This document shows, one piece after another, positions 38,133-51,121 of a stretch of 64,000 bases of DNA. Source of the DNA: Bostrychus sinensis (lineage: Eukaryota > Chordata > Actinopteri > Gobiiformes > Eleotridae); the NCBI GenBank assembly GCA_020698575.1, contig CM036248.1:22804229-22868228 (forward strand), read 5' to 3'. The notes below the pieces were generated by a model. That model saw nothing but the letters and a program-made list of their open reading frames with translations, searched no databases and was not told the origin of the DNA. The position numbers were made by a program, and so were the translations under genes. Position 1 is the stretch's first letter, and each line of letters begins with the position of its first letter.

Positions 38133-39169
38133 CTTTATTCATCCCCATCAGGAGAAATTCAGGTGTCCGGTAACATACACAAACACACATAATAAAACCA
38201 TACTCAGTGAGGCAATAATAAAAACATAATAAATAAATACATTAAAAGTTACTAGCAATAGTACTAAAGTGCACCTTCAACAAGATCAAATAAAGAAAAC
38301 AAAAAATCTATATAAGGTCTTCTGGAGATGCACCTCACTGAAACAGTGTTATATAACGAAGTTATAAATTTGCATATACACACATCGTCATTTTAAAACA
38401 TTGTGTATGTTTATATGTTTATGGTTTACAGGGCCTTTCAACATCAGCACCAGCGGCAGGTGCATCTTACAGAATTTGCTCGAATGCGCCGCCATTACTC
38501 TCAGACTGCAAGTTGCTTTACAGAGCAAAGGATAAACTGTGGAAACAATTTAAAGCCATCTATACTAAATTAGATAGACATCTAGAGAGACATTTAGCCA
38601 TTTGCGTATGTGTTTTTGCCGTTTTTACAGGCCTGATTAAGAATTTCTAATATAACGTGACTAACACAAAGGTAGGCTATTTGAATATCCCAAATGTTTT
38701 TGCTAATGGCGGTCATTTAAGTGTTGTTTTTAAAGACTAACTATGAGATGGATCCAATCTTCTGCCAAGATTCAAAACACTGAAGAATTATCACAGATAA
38801 AAGCATAAGATGATGCTAACGGTGCAGATACTGCATCGTTAGCTACAAGGCAAATGTAGATAATGAACCATATTTTAACAGTGAACAGGACAAGAGCAAC
38901 CGACGTCAATCATTTCCCGTATCTATCATATCTTTTGTTATTTAGGTCAGCGTCTCCACACATTCTTTGAGCCTGAAAGCTTTTGGCGTCTGCATTAGAA
39001 CAATGGCTTTCCCCCAAAATGCATGGGTTAAGCACCAGGTAATACTCACCATTTCGCTATATGCGTCTTTGCTTAGCCTCGGTGTTAGTTTAATCGTCCC
39101 CATGAATACGAAAAACAGACCCAACGCAAAAGAAAGGGCCACAATAGTTATTGTCCTAGGAGAAGCCAT
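37617..39169 (-). CDS. tmem35a: Transmembrane protein 35A (NACHO), complete, two exons, 161 aa
   Basis: This is an ER-resident chaperone for nicotinic acetylcholine receptor assembly, known as NACHO. Exons are 39050-39169 (40 codons, MASPRTITIV to DAYSEM) and 37617-37982 (KRAYKSYAKA to the TAA stop), separated by a 1.07-kb GT-AG intron. Four hydrophobic segments are visible: about residues 5-25 and three after IIGSLEVGCGVVLTLVPG, including NFLLLLVMLAVLFFHQL and YAHALVFGILLTCRLL. The C-terminus is charged and Glu/Arg-rich (EDRPEREDTREEQY). The length fits the family (about 160-170 aa). The 3' UTR runs about 780 nt to an AATAAA (minus strand) at 36831-36836. The intron carries a large TA/GATA microsatellite. 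The start codon is only about 700 bp from the arl13a stop codon, so its promoter must lie in the arl13a 3' flank. The assignment is firm because sequence and neighbours agree. Confidence 0.95.
38050..38341. repeat. (TA)n-(GATA)n microsatellite with LINE-type tail in the tmem35a intron
   Basis: A TA run (about 38050-38092) is followed by a GATA run (about 38091-38131), then ACTTTATTCATCCCCATCAG and GAGAAATTCAGGTGTC. The latter matches the 3' tail of a fish retroelement family that ends in such tetranucleotide repeats. Confidence 0.7.
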
Positions 39170-39677
39170 GTTTTGTGCACGCAGCCAGGCGCTTTCTCTC
39201 TGAAATGAACGAGAGTGAGTCGGATGGTTTCCTGTGAAGCTGCGCCAGGGGGATGGGCTTTTGGAAGAGGGACGACTGAACATGGCGACTGTCCGGTTCC
39301 ACTAGGCGGGACACCCATGGGGACACCGCTGCTCCTCATCCAGCATAGGCCATGGACCGCATGTAACGTGAGACGGGGTCACAGCTGATAAGCACAGTAG
39401 TTATCTAGCAAATATTATAACCGCTCAATAACCGATGTTTTTAATCTTTCACTGATCAAACACATGTAGTAGTGTAAGAAGTCCAACGATGCCTACTGTG
39501 TCGCACCATAAACTTTTTTATTTTTATTTTACATTTGAAGGACAAAATTTAAACATTTTTACTGAGGGGAACAAAACTTTATTTCAATAAAGTAAAGTGA
39601 CAAAAATAAGCAGTCCAAGTGAAAACATAGAAGGCAAATTAAAAAATACAAAATCTCTAGTTCTTTTCCTTATTAAA

Positions 39678-39678
<1 letters not shown>

Positions 39679-39724
<46 letters not shown>
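39679..39724. repeat. (TA)n microsatellite in the arl13a 3' UTR
   Basis: About 23 TA units lie between the arl13a stop (39873) and its putative poly(A) signal (39578-39583). The Ile-Tyr repeats read from it in both strands are not a protein. Confidence 0.9.
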
Positions 39725-39729
<5 letters not shown>

Positions 39730-39872
39730 ACATTTTAAAATTGTACATATGCCATACACTTTTTTCACATGAATTGAACAGTACAGCATCCCTTCATTAC
39801 ATAGTTGTAACTCAAAACATTCAGGGATCAGGTGCTGAATAAAAACAAAGTTAGTCTCTATAATAGTTAGTT

Positions 39873-42317
39873 TTACCCTTGCCCTTGTTCCTGGCGTTCC
39901 TTCAGAGCCAGTATGGCTTTTCGATAAAGATCTATCAAGAAAGATGGACATCTTTAAAAACAAAGTTTGCATAATAATTCCAGATACTGCTATTGCACTA
40001 GTAAACTAAAGTTTTTACCAAAGGTTGCAGACAGGTCCACGGGCTGTGAATAAACTTGAGCCAACTCTTCAGTGTTTATTTTGTTTTTCCTTTTCACTTT
40101 CACAACTTTCTTCTTTTTCTTATTTTCTGCTTTGGCTAGACAAAAATAAACTGTATTTACAGACTGACCAACAATAATATAAGATATAGTAACCATTTTA
40201 TTTGAATCATTTACCTTTGGCTGGCTTCTCATCATTGATAGGTAATTTAGGCACATCTGAAGTGATTTCCTCTTTCACCTTTGCTTTGCTTTTCAGTTTA
40301 CTCGCCTTTGGTGGAATCAGGGCACTGCTGGCTTGCTCTCTATTTCCAGCAGACTCTTCATTACCATCACCATCTTCCTGTTCAATCACTGTTTCCTCAT
40401 CTTTTACACTTTCTGACGGTTTTGGTGGCTTCTTTTTCTTTTTCTTTGTTAACTTCTTTTTAAGTGAAGTCTCCTGTGTACAACATGAATTAGCTCCCAC
40501 TTAAATTAAAAAAACTACTGCTTGCAGTTAAACAACATTCTTACCTTTTGCAGCATGTTTCGAATAGGTTGCAATTTTCCTTCACCCTTTGTCTTTTTAT
40601 GTCTTTCCTTTGGACGATGGACCTGACGCAGACTGGCCTTGCTGGACTCCATTCTAAAGTAATATTGCACATGAAATTATTTTGTCATAGTAATAAAGTT
40701 AACATAGCAAAATACACTTAGTAATGAAGTAGTATTTAGATTGTCCTGACCTACAGCATTTCTAAGATAAGAAGTTTCTCACCTGTCTGGCTTTGATTTC
40801 TTACGGACTTTCTCAATCTTTCCATTTTTCTCCTTTTCTTTTGGTTCCATTGGTTCCTTGCTGTCGTGGATTACACGGGCACATAGATCTGGGTAGTCTA
40901 GACAAACCGCCCGCAGAAGCCAGCGAAGGCCTCTGAGAGTCTTCCTGTCTGACCAGCGCCGCAGGTCCATTAAGGCTGAACAAGGTTCCTTCAAAAGGAA
41001 AGAATAAATTAGAAAATAACTAAACACAGGTTGGCATTTTATATTTGTTCCTTTTCTATTTGTACATTTTTACATTTCAAAATATAACTTACAATATGGC
41101 ACAGAGAGCGGCTTTGGTTAACCAGCTTCTCCAGACACAGAATCTCAATTAATTCACTTCCAAGCAAAGCATTAATTTTGTCCTGCTTGTTAGCCAACCT
41201 ACAACAAAAAACATCACATTAAAGGTAGCAATGTTGACAACCTATCTGCCACCAGAGGGCGTATTTACATGGCACAATCTGGGGTTAAGACAAAGGTAGC
41301 ATATGAATGTAGCACAAATCCAGTTTATTGTCAGAAAATTACAAAAAATATAAAGATATGTATGTTTTTTACACATACTCCCAGCATACACTCAATGGAA
41401 ATGTATTGTACTTTCATTAAAATGTGTTAATATTGCATAAATAAATTATTAAAGACACTTACACCAGTAAGGGTTTTCCAGCCACCCTGGGGTGCTTCAG
41501 TAAGTCAGCTAAGACTTCTTTGACCTCCTTTATCCTCGGTCTGTCGCAGGAGTCCACCACAAAGATGATTCCATGAGCTTCACCATAGAGATCCCTCCAC
41601 TTTCCCCTTGAGTCTGCTGATCCTCCCACATCCAGCAAGGCGACCTGGTAGTTCTCCACTCTCAGCTCATTTCGGACACAGCCTTGTGTGGGTCCCACCT
41701 CCCCTCCGTGTGCCTCTACAACATACAGATAATTACTGATGGGTATGTCATCACTGTCATAGTTACTCTAAGTGTATTTTAATTGCATGTGACCTGTGAC
41801 ATCTATTTAATCATAATCAGATCATTAATTGACACATTAACACAGGATAGTTTAGTTGATCCATTAAGCAGGAACCTAAAATAAATAATAATAATAATAC
41901 CTTTCCTAAATCTGTGATTTTATGTCTAGGGAGGAAAGAAAATTATCTATCTTAAAAAAATATTCCTATCTTATACCAAATCTATACATTTCTTAATAAG
42001 TGTTACCTCTTAACATCCCTCTGATGGAGGATGTTTTCCCTGCTTTGTCAAGACCCACCACAAGAATGGTCAATTTCCTGCAAAAGGCATAAATAATAAT
42101 GGTAATTATAAATGTTTACAGAACTTTTCCACTCATCACTGTTCTAATCAACCTATTGTGCTTTCTATTTTTTGTATACTCTTTTGTTACATTTTGAGAT
42201 ACCTCAATAAAGTTTTGGGTAAACTACTAAGAATGTTACAATTAAACACAGTTAATACCTGATTGGTTCCTGTATTTTGGAAACCCAGCTGCAGCAATTG
42301 CTTATCAGGTTGAACAT
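39873..42317 (-). CDS. arl13a: ADP-ribosylation factor-like 13A-type GTPase, complete, nine coding exons, 412 aa
   Basis: This is an ARL13-family small GTPase. Its paralogue ARL13B acts in the ciliary membrane; the role of ARL13A is less clear. Exons are 42259-42317, 42007-42077, 41463-41715, 41093-41198, 40783-40988, 40545-40653, 40215-40473, 40019-40135 and 39873-39931, with consistent phase and a TAA stop. The P-loop GLDKAGKT is at residues 28-35, switch II reads DVGGS at 72-76, and the guanine-specificity motif NKQD is at 131-134. The N-terminus has adjacent Cys8-Cys9, as in ARL13B, where such cysteines are palmitoylated. The C-terminal half is a Lys/Glu-rich tail with three poly-lysine clusters and no RVxP ciliary motif that I could find. 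Position between tmem35a and xkrx favours ARL13A over ARL13B. A 5' untranslated exon boundary is predicted near 42366, and a first exon donor near 43565. A poly(A) signal (minus strand) is at 39578-39583. Confidence 0.88.
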
Positions 42318-43565
42318 GTTTACTTGAGGTGAGCACAGCGGCCACCATTTTTTCCGAAATTGGTGTCTGTAAGCATAAGGCAAAATTGACCATAATTCTT
42401 AGCTGTACATACACATGACACATAATAGGTTGTTGAGGTTACACACATGTCCAGCCCAAAAAAAATGCCTTTGTGTCACATGGTTCAGAGATGTTCAAAG
42501 GGTAATTTATGGCATGGTTTGAGAATTCATATGGCCCTTGGCTTCTATAAGGAAAAAGTATTACTTATGGCATCGTACAATTTTTCCATAGCTTTGTTCA
42601 TCTCATCTACTACTCTGCCTCATGTTTTATAAGTAGTTGGTCAGTTTGTTAGGACATCTTTTAGATTTTGTTTTGCAATTTAAATTTCTTGGCTTTTGAA
42701 AACAAAATACTTCTAAAACAGTGTGCATTTAATTTATATTGTATATGCGTTCAGTTCCTAGGAAACATCAGGTGGGACTGTTGGCCCTTGAACATTTGCA
42801 CATCTTCAAATCTGGCCCTCAAATCTGGGAAACGTTTGGGACACCCCTGATCTAGACTAAAACTAACCTTTAGCAGATGTGCCTGAGGTAGTTGGGTCAT
42901 GTGCTAAAAAAACATTGGCCAATCTTGGTCCTATGTGTAGTGCATCTGCTAAGGCTCTGTAATCTGCTAAAGCCACTTTAGAATGGCCTGCTTTAAAAGT
43001 ATTGTTAACAAGCTGACCCATATTTGTTTTGACTGACTTGAATTTAAAGAAACTAAATTAGCACAAGGTTACGCTCATAAGTACAATAACAAGACCCACT
43101 CACTAGAAATGCAAATTGTGTGCAACATTTAAAGCAATATTTGGAACATAGCAGAAGTTTTGCATCTGCATTAAACGTTTCTTATAAACAGTTAAAGTAA
43201 TTGTAATATTTGTTAATGGCAATATTTTTAACTGGTTATGCAGACTTTTATAGACCAAGTACAGGTTTCAAATCTAAATTAGAAAACATTAAAAAAAAAA
43301 AAAAAAACTTAAAAGGTAGACATGTAGTGTAACAAACTCACTTGCTTACTCTTGAAAATAAATAAATGACTAACATAGGCACAATTTTCAAATGTAATTA
43401 TGAATGACCAGCAGTTGACAATTTTTATAAGCCGCAGTAACAACAAAACAACAACAATTACAAAATACATTTAAGTACATTAGAGGTGTTTTACAACTGG
43501 TCGACAATAAATTAACAGCCATACAATACTAATTTTCGGAGAAAAATGTTTAACAAATACTCACA

Positions 43566-46279
43566 GAAGTAAGTCTATAGCCATGCATTTGTTTTGGTGC
43601 ACGTCTCTGCTGACATACTGGACTCATCAGCTACTAAACTAATCAGGCTCAGAGTAAGCCTTTGGTCACCCCATGCAGGAGGCGTAACCTAGGAAAGGTG
43701 CTATTGGTACTTCAGCCAATCGGAAAGCTGCTGAACAATGGGTTGATCCTATTGGACAGGTGGAGAGGTATTAATAGCATTTTGCCAGGTTTTCTTAACA
43801 AATAATGCCCTAAAACTACTAATATGTTATCAATTGTCTGTACATAGACATAGAGCATAAAAGGTGCATTTGATTATTGACTGATTGAATTCTAAAATGT
43901 TTGGGGAGAGGATATGAGTTTCCAAAATTGAAACACCTTGCAACACGGTGTTTTGGTGTGTGCAATGATTAAAATAAATTATAATTACTTGAGTATGACA
44001 GTCTTGAAAGGGAAACATTATTTTGTCATTACAATTGCAATCCAGCAGATATACCACAAGATGGACTCATTTACAGGGCTGATTCAAGCTGCTGTTCTAT
44101 TCATAGCTAGTTAAATGTGACAATGACATTAAAAATAGCTTTCCTTGTTGCCTTGAGTATTATTCTTATAATTATAAACAAATACAATTACAGAATGTAC
44201 ACAATAAACAATCAAAAAGGATGACAGTATTAATAATTTAAGTAAAATGTGTGGAATTAAAAATGCATTGATGAGTGAACAAACAGTGGTCTGAGAGGCA
44301 GAGCTGCTGCTGCCATAATGCCATTATACTCTAAGCAGCGTTTGCTGGCATCATGCAGAGGTCCGGAAGCATTGTTTTTGTGCAGGTCTTATCTCATTAT
44401 GTTATTTAGCCTGTGTCCAATCAGGAGCAGCTCTGGTCCACTGAATAAATGCCCCTGACCAGAGCTTGGTGTTAGCTAACACTGACATAAACAACTACAC
44501 TATATGCATAGCAAAAGCAGCTGAAGTTCAAAGGACCACACCCCCATGCCCTGCAATAAACCACACCGCACACGTTTAAGAACTGCTGACGGTGCAATGT
44601 TGTTACTCTCAGATTTTATTTTTCAATGTGAATGTTATTTTCAATGTGTTAGTAACAAAAAGGCATGTAATAAAATTGATATACAATACAAAACTGTCAT
44701 ATATTGATAAATATTAGGAATCTACTAACACTAACACCATCACAGGCTATTGTGACCATGGTGTCCTTATTACTTATTACTTATTTTTTATATTAACTTG
44801 TTTTTATATATTTAGGCGAGGTTAACGCCAAAAAAGGTCTAAATGTGGTCAAAACGATGTTAAAAGCCTAAGTTAATATGGTCTAAAGTTATTTCTGCTT
44901 TAGTTAAATAATCAAAGTAAGTTTGCACTTTTGTGTTTGCATTTTGTTGCATAAGCAGTTGGACAAACAACACTGCTTGTCTTGGCTTACTATTCATGGC
45001 CCAGTGTTCAAAAGCTAAAGAGTTTAAGAGCGCTTGTGTGAGTAAGAGTTTGTAGATGATTTAGGGTGTTTGTTTGTTTGTGTGTGTGTGTTGGGGGTGT
45101 GCACCTGTTTGTGTGGCTGCTTTACTCTGACCACAGCAGGTCACTGCAACAGGCCAACAGGTCTGTCCTACTGGGCTAAGCTAAAAATGGAAGCAGAAAG
45201 CATGTGGGCTTCTTAAGAGTACTTTAACATGGAAGTTAAATACTATTCTTAGCACTGGCACTGCATTATGAAATATTGTTTAATGAAATAGGCCTAGTAA
45301 TAAAATGCCTGCGGAGCTGCTAATTGGAAAGTTTATTCTTCTTTGTATATTATAGCTGAAGTTTCTAAGCCTCTGGTTCACGCTGAACTGTTTTCATGGA
45401 ACTCGTATTTCAAAATCCCAAACAAACCGTGACCCTTTCCCTGGTCTGGTTTAGCAATGCTTGGACATTGTTTCAGCCTAATTTTTCTTGTCCTAACCAT
45501 TTACATATACATGCGGTACCCGACCCGGTGTTTTGAAATGACTGGGCCAAGCAAATCTTTATATTAAAAATAAATCCTTCTGGCATCTCTTAACTGGAGC
45601 ATTTTTAACTTGTTCATTACTAGGCCTGTAAGTACCCTGGGGGTGATAGCTAAATTTAGGTTTTCATACGTCATGTACCGCAAGCCCCTGCCCATGGCCT
45701 AATAGTGGAGGTTTTATTTCCGGTTGTTTTATTTTGAAACAGCTGCCGTTTTTCCTGGTGTTCCTGTGGGTCGCCTCAGTTGAGGGTGGCTCCACAAGCT
45801 GATAACTTGGCCTCGGTACTCTGACACGGATCACGCACGGAGCCACTCACCCAGCTCCCGAAAGCCTGCTAGGAAACTCATCGACTTCAGAAAGCCTTCG
45901 TTTTTTTTTTATTTTACAAATTAAAATGAACACGCCAGTTTCAGTGCAGGCTATGGCCGCCCTGCCGGAGGCTGCTGCCTGTGACATGACGGCGTGACAG
46001 CGCTGAAGTTTCCGTGCCTGCACAGCCCTGAGAGCACCGCGGAGATAACGCTGTGGTAAGGCCACGTATTTGGAGATATCCCTCAATTAAAAGCTGGGCC
46101 GTAGGTGGCACCAGAGTTCAGTGCCCACGGCTGAGTCATAAATATAATGTGGACCCAGCAATGATGAACTTTGTGGAAAGTTGGTGGAGACGGCGCATTA
46201 AATGGACATTTTACAGAGCTATGCTCTCAGAGTAGTAACGCAAACAACCCTACAGTCGTGTTGTTGTTAAACTACAGCA
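43566..46279. other. Divergent arl13a-xkrx intergenic region
   Basis: Bounded by a putative arl13a first-exon donor on the minus strand (ACTTCT then GTGAGT at 43565/43564) and the xkrx start codon. The last 500 bp (about 45780-46279) is CpG-rich with GGCCGCCCTGCCGGAG and is the likely xkrx promoter and 5' UTR. The rest is AT-rich, with a short TG/TTTG microsatellite near 45068-45100. No coding exon seen. Confidence 0.5.
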
Positions 46280-49200
46280 ATGTGTGAAGTAGCCATGGAG
46301 GAGCATGAACAAGAGCGGGACATCTCTAACATTGACCCGCAGGAGTGCGTCCATGCAGAGGAGGACAGTGGTCTCATGTTGGTGGTCCGTCACAGCCGGG
46401 TCCACCCGCCCTTCAGCGTCGTCCTCACGACGGTGCTGTACTGCGCAGAGTTCATCACCGCCGCTGTCATGTGCAGCAGGTACCATAAGACTGAAGACAG
46501 CATCTGGATGGGCTTCACCCTCGCCTTCATGCTGGTTCCTGCTGTGCTCATCCAGCTGGCCCTAACTTTTATCCACAGAGACCTGGGCCGTGACAAGCCC
46601 TTGGTGCTTTTTCTGCACCTTCTGCTTCTGGGGCCAGTCATTAGGTAGGTTTGAAGGCTGTTTAAGCCTATAGATTTAGTGATAGTGGCACAATACCAGA
46701 CTAATGCTTACCAAACCACAGGAATCTTTATATTTGACTTACTAATTCCTTACTTTGTACTTGACATAGCTAAAAGACAGTTTCCAAATGCTAAGGGTAT
46801 TCTGTGTGGTATTAATATTTAGTCCCAGCTTATGTTGATTCACACTCCAGATGGAACGCCTGTGCTCTGCAGAGAACAGGGTGAGTACTGGTGATACAAA
46901 CACCCACATAATTTAAATCATTTCACTTCTAATGTTTACCACAGGTGAATCCCCATAGTGTTGACAAGTCTGTTTCTGGTTAGGGCTGGGCTGAGTTGGC
47001 ATCCAGTTGATAAACACTAATGTTTCTAATGCTTGCACACTGTAGTCAGAGCTCACCTCTAGGTAAGGTGCTGATTGGTCTTGATAATGTAGACAGTTCA
47101 GACTGTTTATTTGGGCTGATCAACCAAACAAGTAGTAAATCAGTACAAAGTTTAAATGTAGCATGACGAGCCCTGAAAATATTGTTCCTTGAAGCTATAA
47201 AAATAAATGAATATGAATAGATTTTGTAGCATTTGAAAGTGTATATCCATAAATAGGCAAAAGACTAGAAAGCTATAGTTGAGACAAATGCAGGCCAAAG
47301 AAAATCTTCACTATTGAATTACTTGAAGAACTATTTACTCTTAGAACATTGCGCTCAAATGCTTTCAATCTTTTTCTCTTTGCTTAGAGACCTGTTTGGT
47401 GAACCGTGACTCATAGGAAAAATTTAAGAGGAGGAGACTTGAGTTTATAGCATCATACACTCATATCTACAGTTTATACAAAGCACACAGCCTTGAACTT
47501 TGACTTGTAAACAGTGAACCTTGGGACATGATACAAGACAGTTATTGGTGTGTTCTTTTAAAAAGGAAGAAGTGCATCTTTTTACTTAGGTTCAAGCAGG
47601 GTGCGTTGAGTAAATTGAGTGCTAGTTAATCCAGGGTATGTGGTCAAATTCCTCACATTTGTATATTTTACTTACTGTATATTGTAAATTCAACTCATTT
47701 GTTTATAATCTTTATTGGAGCATAAAAATCTGGAGTCTGAACATGCACCTGTACCAACTTAAAACTATAGCAGGTGTATATCTGTTAGCTTTCATTTGTA
47801 GAAGAAATCACATTGTACCTATGCAAATGGCCTTTACATTTTACTGTGCTGTATGAATTGCGTGTTAACATTGTGGGCATGGATAGCGCTATACATTTTA
47901 TGTATATGGTTAAGTTTGTCTGTTCCTGTTTTACTTCAAGCTGTTCCTATTTTGCTGTTATTGTAAACACCTCTATTGCACTCCAGATGGGAGGTTTCCT
48001 GTGTGGCTTGGAGGGTTGCGAGATAGCAGATCTGATGTTAACCAGTCAACCACTGTATGTCCTCATGACACATTTATCATCACGCTGAAATCACATTACA
48101 CAATTTTCCTACTATACCCTTGCTATGGTATTGTTTTGGCGGTGACTAAAGAAAAGTACAGATACTACCTACACAGTCAAAATGTTAACTAGAGAAGAAA
48201 GGGAAGTAACTGGAGGATTGGTCTTGTCACAACTTGCCTACTGAAGCATAACATTTCATTTCCAAAGCAAGACCAGTTGCAGCATGCAGGCCTAACTGAC
48301 TTGTGTCTGTTTTTGTGTTACAAATTGTACACACTACACATTAATATTTAGTAGCTTTGAAGCTGTCAGGGTGAGCCCGGTCCCACAGTGTTGCAAACAG
48401 GATGATCACTGTGAAGAAACTGGAAAGTATTTCCTGAATAGTCTGTTGTGGAAATCTTGGTTGAAGCAGATCTGTCTTTGTTTCTCTTGATTGATTCATT
48501 GTCAATCTTATTATAGACAGCCTGTGGGCTTTCATCTAACAAACCCACGGGATGCTGCTGTAGAAGTCAGCTTATTGATTCTTTAGGCTAATGCGTTCAT
48601 CAGTGACGCTGCTTTTCCTCTTAGTGAAAATCAGCCTGCATCTACAGAACCATTGTCGACTGGACTTGCAAGCACCCTTATACTGCAGGCTCACTGAGTC
48701 TGTTTTCTTGCCAAATTTCCAAGCAGACAATGTCAAGAAATTATATTTTGCTTATTCACTGTCCCATTCTACTGCACAGAAAATGTCCTTGAACTGCCTA
48801 GGTATGTTTCTTGCATATAGAGTATGTTGAAGTTTGTCCACTAAAAAACAGGTGCTTGCTGTTTATCTCTGTATGTTCCCATGAAAATTGGAACAACCCC
48901 AGTTTGGCACTGCTGAATTGTATCTGGACAGAAATTTCTCACCTAGCAGCAGCAGTGTCCTTAAATGTCAGACAGCTGACTGTGGAATGTGAGTGGGCTA
49001 GGCTTGACGGGGCTTAAACTCTAGAAAATAATGTCCAAAGTGGGATATGTTGGTAGTTGGAACAAAACATTACATTCCAGCAGAGTGATGTGAGATTTAG
49101 TTCACTCCTCTGAAGGGCAGGTCTCTTGTCTTGAACACAGATATGGAGTATTCAGTTTCAGATAATTTTATTCAGTTATAATAAAACAGGGATCACATTG

Positions 49201-51121
49201 CGGGTGGAAAACCTGTGCTGCAGGTTATGCTACTTTTTATTAAAAATTTTGTCTAAGAATTATGAATTCCTGTAATTTATTTATACTCGCAGTATTATCT
49301 TAAATTTCCAAATGGACTCCCTGCACTGAGTTATTGGGCATGTTTTCTTTTTAGTGTTCCGTGAACTAACCCCTCCTTTGCTGAACATTGGGACCATTTA
49401 CCTTGCAAATCTTGAGAGCCACACCCTCTGGTTTTCTGTTAGTCCATTCATGCTCTGGCAGTGTGTGTTGTTTCTCTTTGGTCTGACCTCTGGTGGAGTC
49501 ACAGTGCAAGTGTTTATTCAGCTGTACTTTACAAAGAACGGTCTGTTTTTTTATAAATCCCTGCAGTTTGGGTTAAAGTTCCTCTTTTAGACCCTGTGTA
49601 GTTATTAACTTGTATTTTAACTTTATTTTTTGCGAATTAGTTGTATAGTTTATTACTTTATTTTCAGATAGATTGCACTGTGGCAGTGTTAAGGCCAACT
49701 GTTTGAAATTGTGGTCAATTTGAGATAGTTCATGGTTAGCACAGACGTTAATGTGTAAAACCACAAAATATAAAATATACAGTACTCTACTGCCCTCTGT
49801 TGGTTAAAAATCACTTCACGTACATCCTTTCCTTTTCTTCTCAGATGTCTTGAGGCCCTGGTCATGTATTTCAAAGCCGGCAAGAAGGAGGAGCCATATG
49901 TCACTATTTCCAGAAGGATAAGTCTGAAGAAGGGACAAGGGATTCCCATGGAGTGGGAAATTGGCCAATCAGAGCGCAACCTTGCTGCTCACAGAAACGC
50001 CTTTAAACGTGCAGCTGTTATTCAGGCTTTTCTGGGCTCTACCCCTCAGCTGACCCTCCAGCTGTATGCCACCATCCAGGAGAAATACATTTTTCCGCTA
50101 AGATGTAAGAAATATTCCACATTAAAGGATACATTGTTCTCTGTATCCAAGTTTAATTTTATATTACAGCTCACAAATTTGGAATGAACTTTTTTATCTG
50201 CTGCTAGTGTATTAGTATCTATCTATCTAAGATTCTATGAACTAATAGTATAATCTCTTTCTATCCACAGTGGCTCTAATGGTCATCACCCTGATTTCAA
50301 TCACATATGGTGCGCTCGTTTGCAATGTCTTGGCAATTCAGATCAGATATGATGACTACAAGGTGCGGTTGCGTCCAGCTGCCTACCTCTGCATTATCGT
50401 GTGGAGAGGGTTGGAGATAGCCACTCGAGTCACTGCCTTAGTACTGTTTAGCACAGCCCTAACTCACTGGGTGATACTTGTGGGAATGTTGAACTTGCTG
50501 TTTTTCTTTTTCATGCCTTGGGCTGAGTTTTGGGCCAGAAAAGGCTCTCTGGCTGAGAACATAGAGAAAAACCTATCGAAGCTGGGCACCACAGTGGTGC
50601 TGTGTATGTTTACTCTACTGTACGCCTGCATCAATATCTTCTGCTGGTCTGCTGTGCAACTAGACCTCACTAATCGGGACCTCATTGAGAAGAAGCAGCG
50701 GTGGGACCATTTGGCCCTCTACTATAGTGGCCGCTTTGTTGAGAATTTTCTCCTCATCACCCTCTGGTACTTTTTCAAGTCAGACTTCTATGAATATGTG
50801 TGCGCGCCGTTGCTGGTGGTTCAACTGCTGGTCTGCTATAGCCTGGCTATTCTTTTCATGCTTCTGTTTTACCAGTTCTTTCACCCCTGCAAACGTCTTT
50901 TCAAGTACAATGTACATGACTGTCTGCACTGTGTCTGCTGCCGAAAGAGAAAGGCTTCAGCTGGGACTCAGCTGGGAAAGCCCTCGTACTCCACTGCTGC
51001 CACTATGGTGCTGGTAGCAGAAGACCCAGTAGACACTCAAAACTCCCAACCTCTGGACCCAACCAGTCTGCTGGGAGAGCAGGAGACGGCCATCCTCGAT
51101 GACTCTATGGATGCAGCTTGA
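46280..51121 (+). CDS. xkrx: XK-related protein XKRX, complete, three exons, 491 aa
   Basis: This is a multi-pass plasma-membrane protein of the XK/Kell family. Other family members are phospholipid scramblases or VPS13 partners; the specific role of XKRX is unsettled. Exons are 46280-46644, 49845-50104 and 50271-51121, with GT-AG introns of 3.2 kb and 166 bp, ending in TGA. Family landmarks are FIHRDLGRDKPLVL, EEPYVTISRR, VIQAFLGSTPQLTLQLY, GALVCNVLAI, WRGLEIATRV, TLLYACINIFCWSAVQL and LFYQFFHPCKRLF, with about ten hydrophobic segments. The roughly 45-residue N-terminal extension before the first membrane segment (VVRHSRVHPPFS) resembles XKRX rather than XK itself. A second in-frame ATG at 46295 has a better initiation context (G at -3 and +4), so a start five residues later is possible. 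AATAAA signals occur at 51153-51158 and 51642-51647. It lies next to nox1, as in human. Confidence 0.88.

Noticed and set aside
39597..39972. Frames with Ile-Tyr repeats on both strands
   Set aside because: They are translations of the TA microsatellite in the arl13a 3' UTR.
43617..43630. Hammerhead-ribozyme-like core (CTGATGAGTCCAGT) on the minus strand
   Set aside because: No matching GGAC-GAAA arm or third stem follows within range; it lies in the putative arl13a 5' exon.
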